From Streptomyces pactum (GTDB lineage Bacteria > Actinomycetota > Actinomycetes > Streptomycetales > Streptomycetaceae), in contig NZ_CP019724.1 of assembly GCF_002005225.1 (NCBI RefSeq), positions 4,853,501 through 4,917,500 of the forward strand: a DNA stretch of 64,000 bases. The letters are read 5' to 3'. Below, piece by piece: positions 1 to 7,800 of the stretch (positions are counted from its first letter, which is position 1; each line of letters opens with the position of its first letter). The notes below the pieces were generated by a model, which did no database searches, was not told the DNA's origin, and saw only the letters and a list, made by a program, of their open reading frames with translations. Both the position numbers and the translations under genes were made by a program.

Positions 1-332
1 TCCATCAGCACGTTGCGCTCCTCCAGACGTTCGGTCTCGCCGGACCGCTGCGGACGGTCCGGAAGCAGAGGGGTGAGCAGGTGGACGACCCGTCTGCGGC
101 GGTGGCGGCTGCGGTTGTTGTTCACCAGCGCGCGCCGTACATAGGCGCCGGCGTCCTCCCGTCGCACCCGGTCCCACCGCGCGTACACCTTGATCAGGGT
201 CGTTTGCACCAGATCTTCCGCCTCGTGGAAATCCCCGGTCAGCATGTAGGCGGTCTTGACCAGGCGGCTCCAGTAGGCCGAGGCGAACGCCGTAAAATCG
301 TCTTCGGCGGCGAGGGCCGGTCCGATGTGCAC
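1..332 (-). CDS. SigE-family ECF RNA polymerase sigma factor (3' end outside window)
   Basis: The reading frame starts at a GTG at 332 and runs off the left edge. The visible 110 residues contain sigma-70 region 2: an FTAFASAYWSRLVKTAYMLTG stretch, then HEAEDLVQTTLIKVYARWDRV, which is the core-RNAP and -10 recognition helix pattern of small SigE-type ECF sigma factors. A basic segment (SRHRRRR) follows and leads toward region 4, which is not in the window. It lies 92 bases downstream of the secreted-protein gene on the same strand and could be cotranscribed with it. The Shine-Dalgarno before the GTG is weak, so the start is uncertain. The family assignment is firm; the regulon cannot be inferred. 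Confidence 0.78.
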   Translation of the reverse strand, partial: MHIGPALAAEDDFTAFASAYWSRLVKTAYMLTGDFHEAEDLVQTTLIKVYARWDRVRREDAGAYVRRALVNNNRSRHRRRRVVHLLTPLLPDRPQRSGETERLEERNVLM

Positions 333-423
333 GAAGGGTCTGTCCCTGCGGGTGTGTGGGCGGGCAGGAGGTACGGTCTGGTCCCCGGGTGCGGGCGGCA
401 CCCGGGGACCGGGGACCGGCGGG

Positions 424-1113
424 TCAGTCCCAGTACGTCTCGTGGGTCAGCCGGTTTCCCTGTCCGTCGAAGGTGTCGACGGACGCGATGGTCTCCCCGT
501 CGGCGACGGGCAGGGCGAACGCGCGGTACGAGGTCCCCGGCAGCGTCACCACCTCGGCGGTACGGACCGTACCGCCGTCGAGAGTCAACCGGGCCGTGGC
601 CGTACCCGGAGCGGGGTTGCCGACGAAGATCCGGGTCCCGGACGTGCCCTTGCCGGACAGACCGTGCAGCCCGGCGCCTTCGACGAAGTCGTCCCGTCCG
701 TCCACGACGGCGCAACCCGCCCACGGTCCCGCCTGGTGATCGACCTGGACCCCGCCGATGAACACCCGCTGACAGAGCAGCGAGGGATCCACGGGCCGGG
801 AGCCACCGAAGCCGGAGGTCCAGTCATCGGAGGGGAAGCCCTCCGGAACCTCCGGATAGAACTGCAGCGTCACCGACCACTCCTTGCCGTCGATGATTCC
901 GGAGCCGGCGGAACGGGTCACGCTCCGCTGTTCCCCGTCCTGCGTGTGGCGAGTCGGGTGCTGGTCCCCCTGCACGGCTGACTGCGTCCGCAGCCCCTTG
1001 CCGGACGCGTCACCGGACCAGTCGTCGGCCGCCCAGGCACCGGCTACCGGTGTACTGACCACGATGGCGACCGCGCCGACGGCGACCGCGAGCTTCTTGA
1101 TGCTGCTGGACAC
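424..1113 (-). CDS. Secreted protein of unknown function upstream of the sigma gene
   Basis: This 229-aa protein begins at a GTG preceded by GTAGGAGCAAC, a good Shine-Dalgarno at the right spacing, which favours it over the much longer upstream-extended frame. Residues 1-28 form a Sec signal peptide (KK, a hydrophobic core, then AGAWA before ADD). The mature part has a beta-rich look with a DPSLLCQRVF...WAGCAVVD cysteine pair, possibly a disulfide. No known domain is recognised. It is the likely partner of the downstream sigma gene (same strand, 92-base gap), but a role as anti-sigma factor is not supported because no cytoplasmic domain is visible. Confidence 0.7.
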   Translation of the reverse strand: MSSSIKKLAVAVGAVAIVVSTPVAGAWAADDWSGDASGKGLRTQSAVQGDQHPTRHTQDGEQRSVTRSAGSGIIDGKEWSVTLQFYPEVPEGFPSDDWTSGFGGSRPVDPSLLCQRVFIGGVQVDHQAGPWAGCAVVDGRDDFVEGAGLHGLSGKGTSGTRIFVGNPAPGTATARLTLDGGTVRTAEVVTLPGTSYRAFALPVADGETIASVDTFDGQGNRLTHETYWD

Positions 1114-1281
1114 GTTGCTCCTACGGGAAGTGGGGTCGATGGACCGGAGGGCGCCTCTCCATCCACTCCTACTCCCGTTGCCGGCCTGGGGGTTGCACGC
1201 GGCGCCAGATCTCCGCGTACGCGTGTGGGCGATCGCGTGTTCCGGCTCCGGGTCGTGCTGCCGTCCCTGTGCGTCGATCCG

Positions 1282-1591
1282 GTGACCGGCGCGAGCGGCG
1301 AGCCGTTCGCCCTGGTGGACCTGGGCCGGTGCAACGTCCGTGTCGCCGAGCGGCCGGCGTCGGTGGTGCGGGGTGAGCGGCCGGCGGTCGGGACGCATGC
1401 CGTGGACGCGCGGGACGGGCGCGTGGGGGAGGTGATGGCGCATGTCGGCGGCGGTGTGCGGCTGCGGCCGGTCGGCGGGGGCCGGGAGTGGGACTGCCCG
1501 AAGGGGGCGGTGGTGGACGCGCAGCCGGAGGAAGTGATGCGGGCCCGGCTGCGCAGGACCAACCACGAGAGCGTCCGGGGTCAGTGCCTAG
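1282..1591 (+). pseudogene. Remnant of a small conserved Streptomyces protein (GGREWD motif)
   Basis: The frame opening at GTG 1282 encodes about 100 residues ending in a recognisable block: DGRVGEVMAHVGGGVRLRP, then GGGREWDC, then PEEVMRARLRRTN. This is the pattern of a short Streptomyces protein I recall with an RVGxVM...LRPxGGGREWD signature. The frame has no stop where such proteins end and continues antisense into the convergent TetR gene. A single-base deletion would give TAG at 1589-1591. I read it as a frameshifted or decayed copy; a sequencing error or a start further downstream are alternatives. Its function is unknown. Confidence 0.42.
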
Positions 1592-2166
1592 TCCGGCGCC
1601 ACGATCCGTTCGACCGCCGCCGCCACCAGCTCGTCGCGCTCGGCCGGGGTGAGCACGTCCGGCAGTGTGAGCTGTTCGACGATCAGCCAGTTCAGGGCCA
1701 GGTAGAGGAGCTTGACGGCCGTCGCGTCGCCGGGGAGGCCGGACGCCTCGTGGTAGGAGACGTTGGCGGCGAGGTCGGCGCGGACGCGTTCGGTGAGGAC
1801 GGCGCGCAGCTCGGGGCGGCGGGTGGCCTCCAGGCGGAGTTCCAGGAGGGCGAGATAGCCGGTGCGGAACGACGCGACGCGGTCGACCAGTTCGCGCATC
1901 AGGACGACGTAGGTCTCCCGGTCGCGGCCGGCCGACCGCTGGCGGGCGATCGTGGCCTCGTCCGGGTGGAGCCGCTCGTAGACGCGGGCGCCGGCCTGGG
2001 TGAGCAGGTCGTCGCGGTTGGCGAAGTAGTTGGACGCGGTGCCGCCCGGGACGGCGGCCGCCGTGTCCACCGCCCGGAAGGTCAGGCCCCGGGCGCCTTC
2101 CTCGGCCAGTACCTCGATCGCGGCGTCGACGAGGGCGGCGCGGCGCTGGTCGTTCCTTCTCACCAT
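1588..2166 (-). CDS. TetR-family transcriptional regulator
   Basis: This 192-aa protein has the N-terminal TetR helix-turn-helix at residues 8-55: LVDAAIEVLAEEG, then GLTFRAVDTAAAVPGGTASNYFANRDDLL. Its all-helical C-terminal domain ends in RDELVAAAVERIV. The ATG at 2166 is preferred over the GTG six bases upstream because GGAG sits 8 bases before the ATG. It diverges from the reductase gene at 2248. The 81-base gap holds a 10-bp perfect palindrome and a second copy of one half, so it probably represses itself and the reductase. The ligand is unknown. Confidence 0.88.
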   Translation of the reverse strand: MVRRNDQRRAALVDAAIEVLAEEGARGLTFRAVDTAAAVPGGTASNYFANRDDLLTQAGARVYERLHPDEATIARQRSAGRDRETYVVLMRELVDRVASFRTGYLALLELRLEATRRPELRAVLTERVRADLAANVSYHEASGLPGDATAVKLLYLALNWLIVEQLTLPDVLTPAERDELVAAAVERIVAPD

Positions 2167-2196
2167 GAGCACAACTCCATTGACACCACTCCGTGT

Positions 2197-2234
2197 GTAG
2201 TACTACGGTCAAACCACTTCAAGCAGAGTACTAC
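2197..2234. promoter_or_regulatory. Candidate TetR operator pair between divergent genes
   Basis: GTAGTACTAC at 2197-2206 is a perfect 10-bp palindrome. GAGTACTAC at 2226-2234 repeats its right part 29 bases further on, just before the GGGGAG Shine-Dalgarno of the reductase. The position between a TetR gene and its divergent neighbour makes an operator the natural reading. Binding is inferred. Confidence 0.6.
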
Positions 2235-2247
2235 GTGGGGAGTTCAG

Positions 2248-2844
2248 TTGCGCAAACTCGTGTACTACGTCGCCGTCACCCTCGACGGACGCATCGCCGG
2301 TCCCGGCGGTGAGTTCGACTTCTTCCCGCTCGGCGACGAACGGCGGGCCGCCGAGTACTCGTCCTGGACGAACACGCTGTACCCCGAGACCGTGCCGACC
2401 GCCTACCGTGCCGCCGTCGGTCTCACCGACGTACCCAACCGGAACTTCGACACGGTGCTGATGGGGCTCGGCAGCTACCGTCCCGGCCTCGACGAGGGGT
2501 ACGCCAGCCCGTACACCCACCTGCGCCAGTACGTGGTCTCGAGCACCCTGAAAGCCGACGAGGCCGACCCCGCCGTCACGGTGGTGCCGGGCGACCCGCT
2601 CGGTCTCGTCCGGGCACTCAAGGCGGAGGAGGGCGGCGAGCTGGACATCTGGCTCTGCGGCGGGGGCAGGCTCGCCGGGGCCCTGCTGCCCGAGATCGAC
2701 GAACTGGTGATCAAGAGCTACCCGGTGATCGCCGGCGCCGGTGTCCCGCTGGTCGACGGTGACTTCGACCCCACTCTGTTCGACGTCGCCAGTCGCACCG
2801 CCTTCGAGAACGGCGTCACGCTGACCCGCTTCACCCGCCGGTAG
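2248..2844 (+). CDS. Dihydrofolate-reductase-like (RibD C-terminal domain) reductase
   Basis: This 198-aa protein starts at a TTG preceded by GGGGAG. It opens with RKLVYYVAVTLDGRIAGPGGE, the entry strand and substrate loop of the RibD_C/DHFR-fold family. NADPH-site features follow at VVSSTL and IWLCGGGRLAGALLPEIDEL. These stand-alone reductases are common in actinobacteria and their substrates are mostly unknown, so it should not be called folA. Regulation by the divergent TetR gene is likely from the operator in the shared 81-base gap. A second family member lies at 55127-55741 with only distant similarity. Confidence 0.85.
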   Translation: MRKLVYYVAVTLDGRIAGPGGEFDFFPLGDERRAAEYSSWTNTLYPETVPTAYRAAVGLTDVPNRNFDTVLMGLGSYRPGLDEGYASPYTHLRQYVVSSTLKADEADPAVTVVPGDPLGLVRALKAEEGGELDIWLCGGGRLAGALLPEIDELVIKSYPVIAGAGVPLVDGDFDPTLFDVASRTAFENGVTLTRFTRR

Positions 2845-2858
2845 GAGGGCGACCCGGC

Positions 2859-3428
2859 TCAGAGGCCGCCCATCGGCTCGATGTCCACCCGTACCGGCGT
2901 CCCCCACACCCGCAGCACCTCGTAGTCCGTGAACTCGTGGACGAGCCGGTACGCCATGGCCGCGCGGGGGGCGCGCAGTTGGGCCGCGATGTACAGCTCG
3001 GCCTCGCGGCGGTCGCGGCGCGGGGTGCCGCACAGTTGCCACGCCTGCCCGTTCCACAGCTCGGGCAGCCAGCGCTGCTGGGGCTGCGGCCGGTCGCCAC
3101 GGACGCCGTAGCGGGACTGGACCGGCTCGGTGGTCCGGGCGGGGAGCGGGCCGCCGTTGTACTCGGCGCGGCGGGCGGTGCGGCGGCGGGTCTCGCACAG
3201 GAGGCACAGGTCGGGGGCGGCCTTGTCGACCGGGCCGTTCGGGTGTTCCGGGCAGCGGGTGCTGGGGACGGCCGTCGAGACGCTCTCCTCGAGCTGGTCC
3301 ATCGCGCGCTTGAGGTCCGCGCGGACCTCGTGCAGCTTCGCGTCGGAGGTGTCGGCGGTCAGGGCCTCGCCGTGCTCACCGAGGAGACGCAGGGCGCGGC
3401 CCAGGGCGGTCGACTGGGCGTGGTTCAT
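2859..3428 (-). CDS. Hypothetical protein with a possible zinc-binding cluster
   Basis: This 189-aa protein begins at ATG 3428 (MNHAQSTALGRAL). A helical N-terminal half (about residues 1-50, possible coiled coil: VRADLKRAMDQLEESV) is followed by CPEHPNG and, 15 residues on, CLLC. This could make a small zinc site. The C-terminal part ends in a VLRVWGTPVRVDIEPMGGL strand. No family is recognised. Its first 53 bases overlap the end of the upstream PTS gene on the same strand, which suggests coupling, but nothing links it to sugar uptake. Confidence 0.7.
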   Translation of the reverse strand: MNHAQSTALGRALRLLGEHGEALTADTSDAKLHEVRADLKRAMDQLEESVSTAVPSTRCPEHPNGPVDKAAPDLCLLCETRRRTARRAEYNGGPLPARTTEPVQSRYGVRGDRPQPQQRWLPELWNGQAWQLCGTPRRDRREAELYIAAQLRAPRAAMAYRLVHEFTDYEVLRVWGTPVRVDIEPMGGL

Positions 3429-5028
3429 GTTCCTCAGGGTCGCACACGGGACCGACGGGCCCGCCCGGTTCCGCCGCCCGCAGGACGGGGCCGAGGCCGA
3501 GGAAGTACGTCGCCGCGAAGCCGACCACGTACCCGGTGAGCAGCCCGCCGCCGTACACCGCCGCCGTCGCCGCCCAGCCTCCGCCGCCCGCGAGGAGCGG
3601 GAACAGCGCCCAGCCCGACGGGCCGATCGCCGTCGCCCCCACGTCGGTGCCGAGCATCGCGAACAGGCCTGCGAAGGCGCCGCCCGCCGCCCCGCCCACG
3701 CAGGCCGTGAGGAAGGGGCGGCCGAGGGGCAGTGACACGCCGTAGAGCAACGGCTCGCCCACACCCAGCAGGCCCGCCGGGAGCGCGGACCTGATCGTCG
3801 TACGGACGGACGTGTCGTGGCGCAGGCGGACGTACACCGCCGCCGCCGCGCCCACCTGGCCCGCGCCCGCCATGGCCAGGATGGGCAGCAGGACGGTGTG
3901 GCCCTGCTGTTCGATGAGGGTGGTGTGGATGGGGATGAGTGCCTGGTGCAGGCCCAGCATCACCAGGGGGAGGAAGAGGCCGCCGAGGACCAGGCCGGCC
4001 AGGGCGCCCGTCGTCGCCAGGAGCCAGTCCGAGGCCGTGCCGATGGCCGTGGCGACCTCGCCGGCCGCGTACATGAGGACGTAGAGGGTGACCAGGCCGG
4101 AGACCAGGACCGTCAGGGCCGGGGTGAGCAGGACGTCCAGGGTGCCGGGGAGGCGGGCGCGGCACCACTTCTCCACGCGGGTGCCGAGGAGCGCGGCGGC
4201 CAGTGCGCCCAGGACGCCGCCCTGGCCGGGGGCGAGCGCGACGCCGAACGCGGTCACCTTCGCCACGCCCGGGTAGACGACGACGGCGGCGACCGCGCCG
4301 CCCAGCACGGGGGTGCCGCCGAACTCCTTCGCCGTGTTGTGCCCGACGAACACCGCGATCAGCGCCATGAAGGCGGAGGAGAGGGCGGCCAGGGCGGGGG
4401 TGACGCCGGGGAGCCACCCGAGGTTGGCCAGCAGACCGGCGACGCCCGCCAGGATGCCGCAGCCGATCAGGGCGGGGACGAGCGGGACGAAGACGTCCGC
4501 GACGCGGCGCAGGGCCGTCTTGAGGGGGGTGGCGTTGCGCCGCTTCTGCCGTGCCTTCAGCTCGGCACCGCGCAGGGCGAGGACGTCCGCCGTGTCCGCG
4601 CGGGCGCCCGCCGCGCGGACGGGAGTGCCGGCGGTGACGGCGGGGACGTCCGCCGTGCCGACGGGAGTGTCGGCCGTGCCGCCGTCACCGGCGGGCGTTC
4701 TGCCGTCACCGGTCGGCGTGTGGTCACCGGTCGGTGTGCGGTCACCGGTCGGCGTGCCGTCGCCCGCCAGCAGCGCCTCGAACGCCGCCGTCACCCGTCC
4801 GACCACCCCCGGCCCCAGCACGATCTGGTACGAGTCGCCGTCCTCCACCACCCCGAGCACGCCCGGCAGGGCGCGCAGCGCCGGGTCCTCGACCCCGGAG
4901 CGGTGGGCCAGGCCCAGGCGGAGGCGGGTCATGCAGTGGGCGACGGAGGTGACGTTCGCGGGGCCGCCTACGAGGCGGAGGAGGGCGGCGGCCGTGGTGG
5001 CGGGGTCGTCGTGGGTGTCCTTGTGCAC
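3376..5028 (-). CDS. murP: PTS transporter EIIBC, probably N-acetylmuramic acid-type (MurP-like)
   Basis: This 550-aa membrane permease phosphorylates its sugar during uptake. Residues 10-95 are an EIIB domain with the phospho-cysteine in NVTSVAHCMTRLRLGL. Residues 100-160 are a low-complexity hinge with a repeated TPTGD unit. EIIC follows from about 175 with roughly ten membrane segments and the GVGEPLLYGVSLPLGRPF substrate-site signature. No EIIA is attached, so a separate EIIA is needed. murQ ends 15 bases upstream on the same strand, which points to MurNAc as substrate; a related amino sugar is possible. The GTG start has GGGGA immediately before it. The hydrophilic tail after LRAAEPG overlaps the next gene. 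Confidence 0.8.
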   Translation of the reverse strand: MHKDTHDDPATTAAALLRLVGGPANVTSVAHCMTRLRLGLAHRSGVEDPALRALPGVLGVVEDGDSYQIVLGPGVVGRVTAAFEALLAGDGTPTGDRTPTGDHTPTGDGRTPAGDGGTADTPVGTADVPAVTAGTPVRAAGARADTADVLALRGAELKARQKRRNATPLKTALRRVADVFVPLVPALIGCGILAGVAGLLANLGWLPGVTPALAALSSAFMALIAVFVGHNTAKEFGGTPVLGGAVAAVVVYPGVAKVTAFGVALAPGQGGVLGALAAALLGTRVEKWCRARLPGTLDVLLTPALTVLVSGLVTLYVLMYAAGEVATAIGTASDWLLATTGALAGLVLGGLFLPLVMLGLHQALIPIHTTLIEQQGHTVLLPILAMAGAGQVGAAAAVYVRLRHDTSVRTTIRSALPAGLLGVGEPLLYGVSLPLGRPFLTACVGGAAGGAFAGLFAMLGTDVGATAIGPSGWALFPLLAGGGGWAATAAVYGGGLLTGYVVGFAATYFLGLGPVLRAAEPGGPVGPVCDPEEHEPRPVDRPGPRPASPR

Positions 5029-5043
5029 TCCCCGAGCGTGCGG

Positions 5044-5979
5044 TCAGCCCTTCGCCGCCGCCAGCGCGGCGCGCAGGTGGCCGCCGGAGTCCTCCAGAAG
5101 GCGGGCCGCCGTCGGGCCGTCCACATCGGCCAGCAGGGTCAGGATCGCGTGCTTGACCTCGCCGTCGGTGGCGGTCAACGCACGCTCGATCTCGTCGTCG
5201 GCGGCACCGGTGGCGAGCGCGACGATGCGGCGCGAGCGGGCGCGCAGCTTCTCGTTGGAGGCGCGGACGTCCACCATCAGGTTCCCGTACGTCTTGCCGA
5301 GGCGGATCATCGTCATCGTCGACAGCATGTTCAGGACCAGCTTCTGCGCCGTACCGGCCTTCAGGCGGGTGGAGCCGGTGATCAGCTCGGGCCCGGTGAC
5401 GACCTCGATGCCGTGCTCGGCGGCGGCGGCCAGGGCGCTGCCCCGGTTGCAGGCGAGGCCGATGGTCAGGGCGCCGAGGGCGCGGGCGTGCTCGACGGCG
5501 CCGACGGCGTACGGCGTGCGGCCGGAGGCGGAGACGCCGACCACCGTGTCGTCGGCGGTCAGGGTGAGGGCGTCCAGGTCGGCGCGGGCCAGCTCGGCCG
5601 AGTCCTCGGCGCCCTCGACGGAGGTGACCATGGCGTCCGGACCGCCCGCGATGAGGCCGACGACCTGTCCGGGGGCGGTGTTGAAGGTGGGCGGGCATTC
5701 GGAGGCGTCCAGCACGCCGAGGCGGCCCGCCGTGCCCGCGCCCGCGTAGACCAGCCGTCCGCCGCGCGCCATCCGGGCGGCGACGGCGTCGACCGCGGCG
5801 GCGATCTCGGGCAGCCGCTCGGCGACGGCGGCGGGCACGGCGGTGTCCTCGCCGTTCATCACCCGGGCGATGTCGAGGGTGGACATCCGGTCGATCTCGG
5901 CCAGCTCGGGCCGGAAGGCCTCGGTGGTGAGGCTCTCCAACTGGGAACGGAGGTCGGGGTGGCGGGGGGTTGCGGTCAT
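5044..5979 (-). CDS. murQ: N-acetylmuramic acid 6-phosphate etherase MurQ
   Basis: This 311-aa cytoplasmic SIS-domain enzyme cleaves the lactyl ether of MurNAc-6-P to give GlcNAc-6-P and D-lactate in cell-wall recycling. Visible landmarks are RPELAEIDRMSTLDIARVMN near the N-terminus, the SIS core GGRLVYAGAGTAGRLGVLDASECPPTF with the conserved Glu, GVSASGRTPY, and the highly conserved GSTRLKAGTAQKLVLNMLST. Length matches the family (about 300 aa). It lies between the RpiR regulator gene and the EIIBC gene in one orientation, the expected set for uptake and breakdown of MurNAc. The Shine-Dalgarno is poor. Confidence 0.95.
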   Translation of the reverse strand: MTATPRHPDLRSQLESLTTEAFRPELAEIDRMSTLDIARVMNGEDTAVPAAVAERLPEIAAAVDAVAARMARGGRLVYAGAGTAGRLGVLDASECPPTFNTAPGQVVGLIAGGPDAMVTSVEGAEDSAELARADLDALTLTADDTVVGVSASGRTPYAVGAVEHARALGALTIGLACNRGSALAAAAEHGIEVVTGPELITGSTRLKAGTAQKLVLNMLSTMTMIRLGKTYGNLMVDVRASNEKLRARSRRIVALATGAADDEIERALTATDGEVKHAILTLLADVDGPTAARLLEDSGGHLRAALAAAKG

Positions 5980-6097
5980 GAGGAAGCGGCTCTTTTCAGC
6001 TTCGGTGTCTGTACTTACCCAGGGGCGCGGGGCCGTGCCGGCGTGCGGCCCCGCCGCGTGGGCGCGGCCGCCCGCGGCCGCCCGCGGCGAGCGGGTC

Positions 6098-7063
6098 CTA
6101 CGGTCTGCCACGCGACCCGTGCCGATGCGCCAGCGCCTCGTACGAGGCCGCCAGAGCCGGCGCCGCCGACTCGTACGTCCGCTGCGCCACCCCCACGAAC
6201 AGGCAGTCCACCACCAGGAGCTGACTGGTCCGCGACGACATCGCGGCCGGCCGCAGCTCGCTCTCCCGCGACGTGGACGTGGTCAGCACGTGGTCGGCGT
6301 ACTGCGTGACGGGACTGTCGGGGCGGCCGGTGATGGCGACGGTCGTCGCGCCGCGTTCGAAGGCGACCCGCAGCGGTTCGATGACGTCGCCCGTCGACCC
6401 GGAGTGCGTGATGGCGAGGGCGACGTCCCCGGCGCGCAGTTGCACCGCGTTGGTGACGGCGAGGTGCGGATCGCCGGGGGCGTGGGCTATGAGCCCTATG
6501 CGCAGGAGTTTCTGGGTGAGGTCCTGCGCGACCAGGCCGGAGGCGCCGATGCCGTACACGTCGGTGCGGCGGGCGGCGGCGAGCGCGGCGACGGCCGCGC
6601 CGAGCTGGACGGTGTCCAGCGCGGCGGCGGTGTCGGCGAGGGTCTGCTGCTCGTCGTAGGCGAGTTTGGCGACGACGTCGGCGATCGGGTCGTCGACCGC
6701 GATGTCGGTCGTGATGGCGGGCGCGCGGCCGGACTGCTGCTGGGCGGCGAGTCCGGCCAGCGCGAGGCGCAGGTCCCGGTAGCCGGGGTAGCCGAGCAGC
6801 CGGGCGGTGCGTACGACGGTCGCCTCGCTGGTGCCGGTCAGCTCGGCGAGGCCGGTGACCGTGAGCGCCGCGCAGCCGGCCGGGTCGCCCGCGACGGCCT
6901 CGGCGACCCGCTGCATGGAGCGGGTCATCGACGGCGCCAGCGTGCGCACCTTGGCCGCGAGGGCGGCGGGCGCGGGGGGTGCGCCGCCGCCTCCGGCGCC
7001 GCGGCGGCCACCGGTCGCGTCGCCACCCGCGCTGCCGAAAGTTTCCTTCACGTCATCGGTCAC
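6098..7063 (-). CDS. RpiR/MurR-family regulator of the mur cluster
   Basis: This 321-aa regulator has a Gly/Ala-rich leader of about 35 residues, then an RpiR helix-turn-helix (MTRSMQRVAEAVAGDP, then LAELTGTSEATVVRTARLLGYPGY) and a C-terminal SIS sugar-phosphate-binding domain (VYGIGASGLVAQDLTQKL, ITHSGSTGDVIE). It starts at a GTG. Placement directly upstream of murQ and the PTS gene suggests it senses MurNAc-6-P or GlcNAc-6-P and controls them. The short palindrome-like GAAAGATATTTTC just upstream (7068-7080) is a possible operator. The 118-base gap to murQ could hold a second promoter; none is obvious. Confidence 0.88.
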   Translation of the reverse strand: MTDDVKETFGSAGGDATGGRRGAGGGGAPPAPAALAAKVRTLAPSMTRSMQRVAEAVAGDPAGCAALTVTGLAELTGTSEATVVRTARLLGYPGYRDLRLALAGLAAQQQSGRAPAITTDIAVDDPIADVVAKLAYDEQQTLADTAAALDTVQLGAAVAALAAARRTDVYGIGASGLVAQDLTQKLLRIGLIAHAPGDPHLAVTNAVQLRAGDVALAITHSGSTGDVIEPLRVAFERGATTVAITGRPDSPVTQYADHVLTTSTSRESELRPAAMSSRTSQLLVVDCLFVGVAQRTYESAAPALAASYEALAHRHGSRGRP

Positions 7064-7067
7064 TCAT

Positions 7068-7080
7068 GAAAGATATTTTC
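7068..7080. promoter_or_regulatory. Possible RpiR operator
   Basis: GAAAGATATTTTC is an AT-rich near-palindrome (one mismatch) in an otherwise GC-rich region. It lies 5 bases before the rpiR GTG and 39 bases before the divergent gene at 7119. Only position and symmetry support this call. Confidence 0.35.
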
Positions 7081-7118
7081 GTTTCGGTCCACGGGTCAAG
7101 AGTGCGCACAATGGGTGC

Positions 7119-7499
7119 ATGGACCCCATCAGCCCCCTGGAGCAGGCGCTGCACGCCGCGCGCGCCCTCGTGCTCGCCGACCTGGTGGCGGGCCAGGTGG
7201 CCGAGCCGGACGTCGTGTCGCTGGTCGAGGAGTCCGTCGTGCAGCGGCGCTGGTGGGTCGAGCAGTGGCCCGAGGGCGTCGAGTTCGTGGCCGGACTGGT
7301 CGCGCAGGACGTGCAGGACGCCCTGCTGGAGCGGTACGGCCGCTGGCCGCTGTGCCCGGTGTGCGGCTCCGGCGACCCGCACGCGCTGGACGTCGAGCCC
7401 GAACTCGGCCCCGACCCGCACTGGGTGTGCGGCAAGGCGGGCGTCAAGGTCGCGGCGGTGGGCTCGCTGGGCGCGGCCACCGGCGGCACGCTCTCGTGA
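7119..7499 (+). CDS. Small protein with a zinc-ribbon-like C-terminus
   Basis: This 126-aa protein starts MDPISPLEQALHAAR at ATG 7119. The first 80 residues are helical and acidic (WWVEQWPEGVEFVAGLVAQDVQDALL). The C-terminal part has LCPVCGSGDPHAL...HWVCGKAG, with three cysteines and histidines placed as in a partial zinc ribbon. No family name is recognised. The DUF4031 gene follows after 13 bases and the two probably form one transcript. The divergent neighbour is the mur cluster regulator; no functional link is visible. Confidence 0.78.
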   Translation: MDPISPLEQALHAARALVLADLVAGQVAEPDVVSLVEESVVQRRWWVEQWPEGVEFVAGLVAQDVQDALLERYGRWPLCPVCGSGDPHALDVEPELGPDPHWVCGKAGVKVAAVGSLGAATGGTLS

Positions 7500-7512
7500 G
7501 GACGACGACACG

Positions 7513-7800
7513 GTGACCGTCTACATCGACCCGCCGGCCTGGCCGGGCCACGGCCGCATGTGGTCGCACCTCGTCAGCGACGTCTCCTACGCCGAACTGC
7601 ACGCGTTCGCCGCGGCCCTGGGCGTGCCGCGCCGCGCCTTCGAACGCGACCACTACGACATCCCCGCCCAGCGGTACGCCGAGGCCGTGTCCGCCGGTGC
7701 GCTGGAGGTCAGCAGCCGCGAGGTGGTGCGGCTGCTGCACGGGGCGGGGCTGCGGCGCAGGAAGGGCGGGGATCAGCCGCGCGGGTCGCGGAGTTCGTAG
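7513..7800 (+). CDS. DUF4031 domain-containing protein
   Basis: This 95-aa protein starts at GTG 7513. It begins VTVYIDPPAWPGHGRMWSHL and continues with SDVSYAELHAFAAALGVPRRAF and FERDHYDIP, which is the DUF4031 pattern of short actinobacterial proteins. The biochemical function is unknown; conserved W/H/D residues (PAWPGHGRMWSHLVSD, DHYD) suggest a small metal or nucleotide site, but that is inference. It follows the gene at 7119 by 13 bases. Its last 28 bases overlap the 3' end of the convergent fusion gene. Confidence 0.82.
   Translation: MTVYIDPPAWPGHGRMWSHLVSDVSYAELHAFAAALGVPRRAFERDHYDIPAQRYAEAVSAGALEVSSREVVRLLHGAGLRRRKGGDQPRGSRSS

Noticed and set aside
1225..2844. A 539-codon open frame covering the small gene, the antisense of TetR and the reductase
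   Set aside because: Only the 3' third (from 2248) has protein-like sequence with an RBS; the middle is the mirror of the TetR gene and stays open because of high GC.
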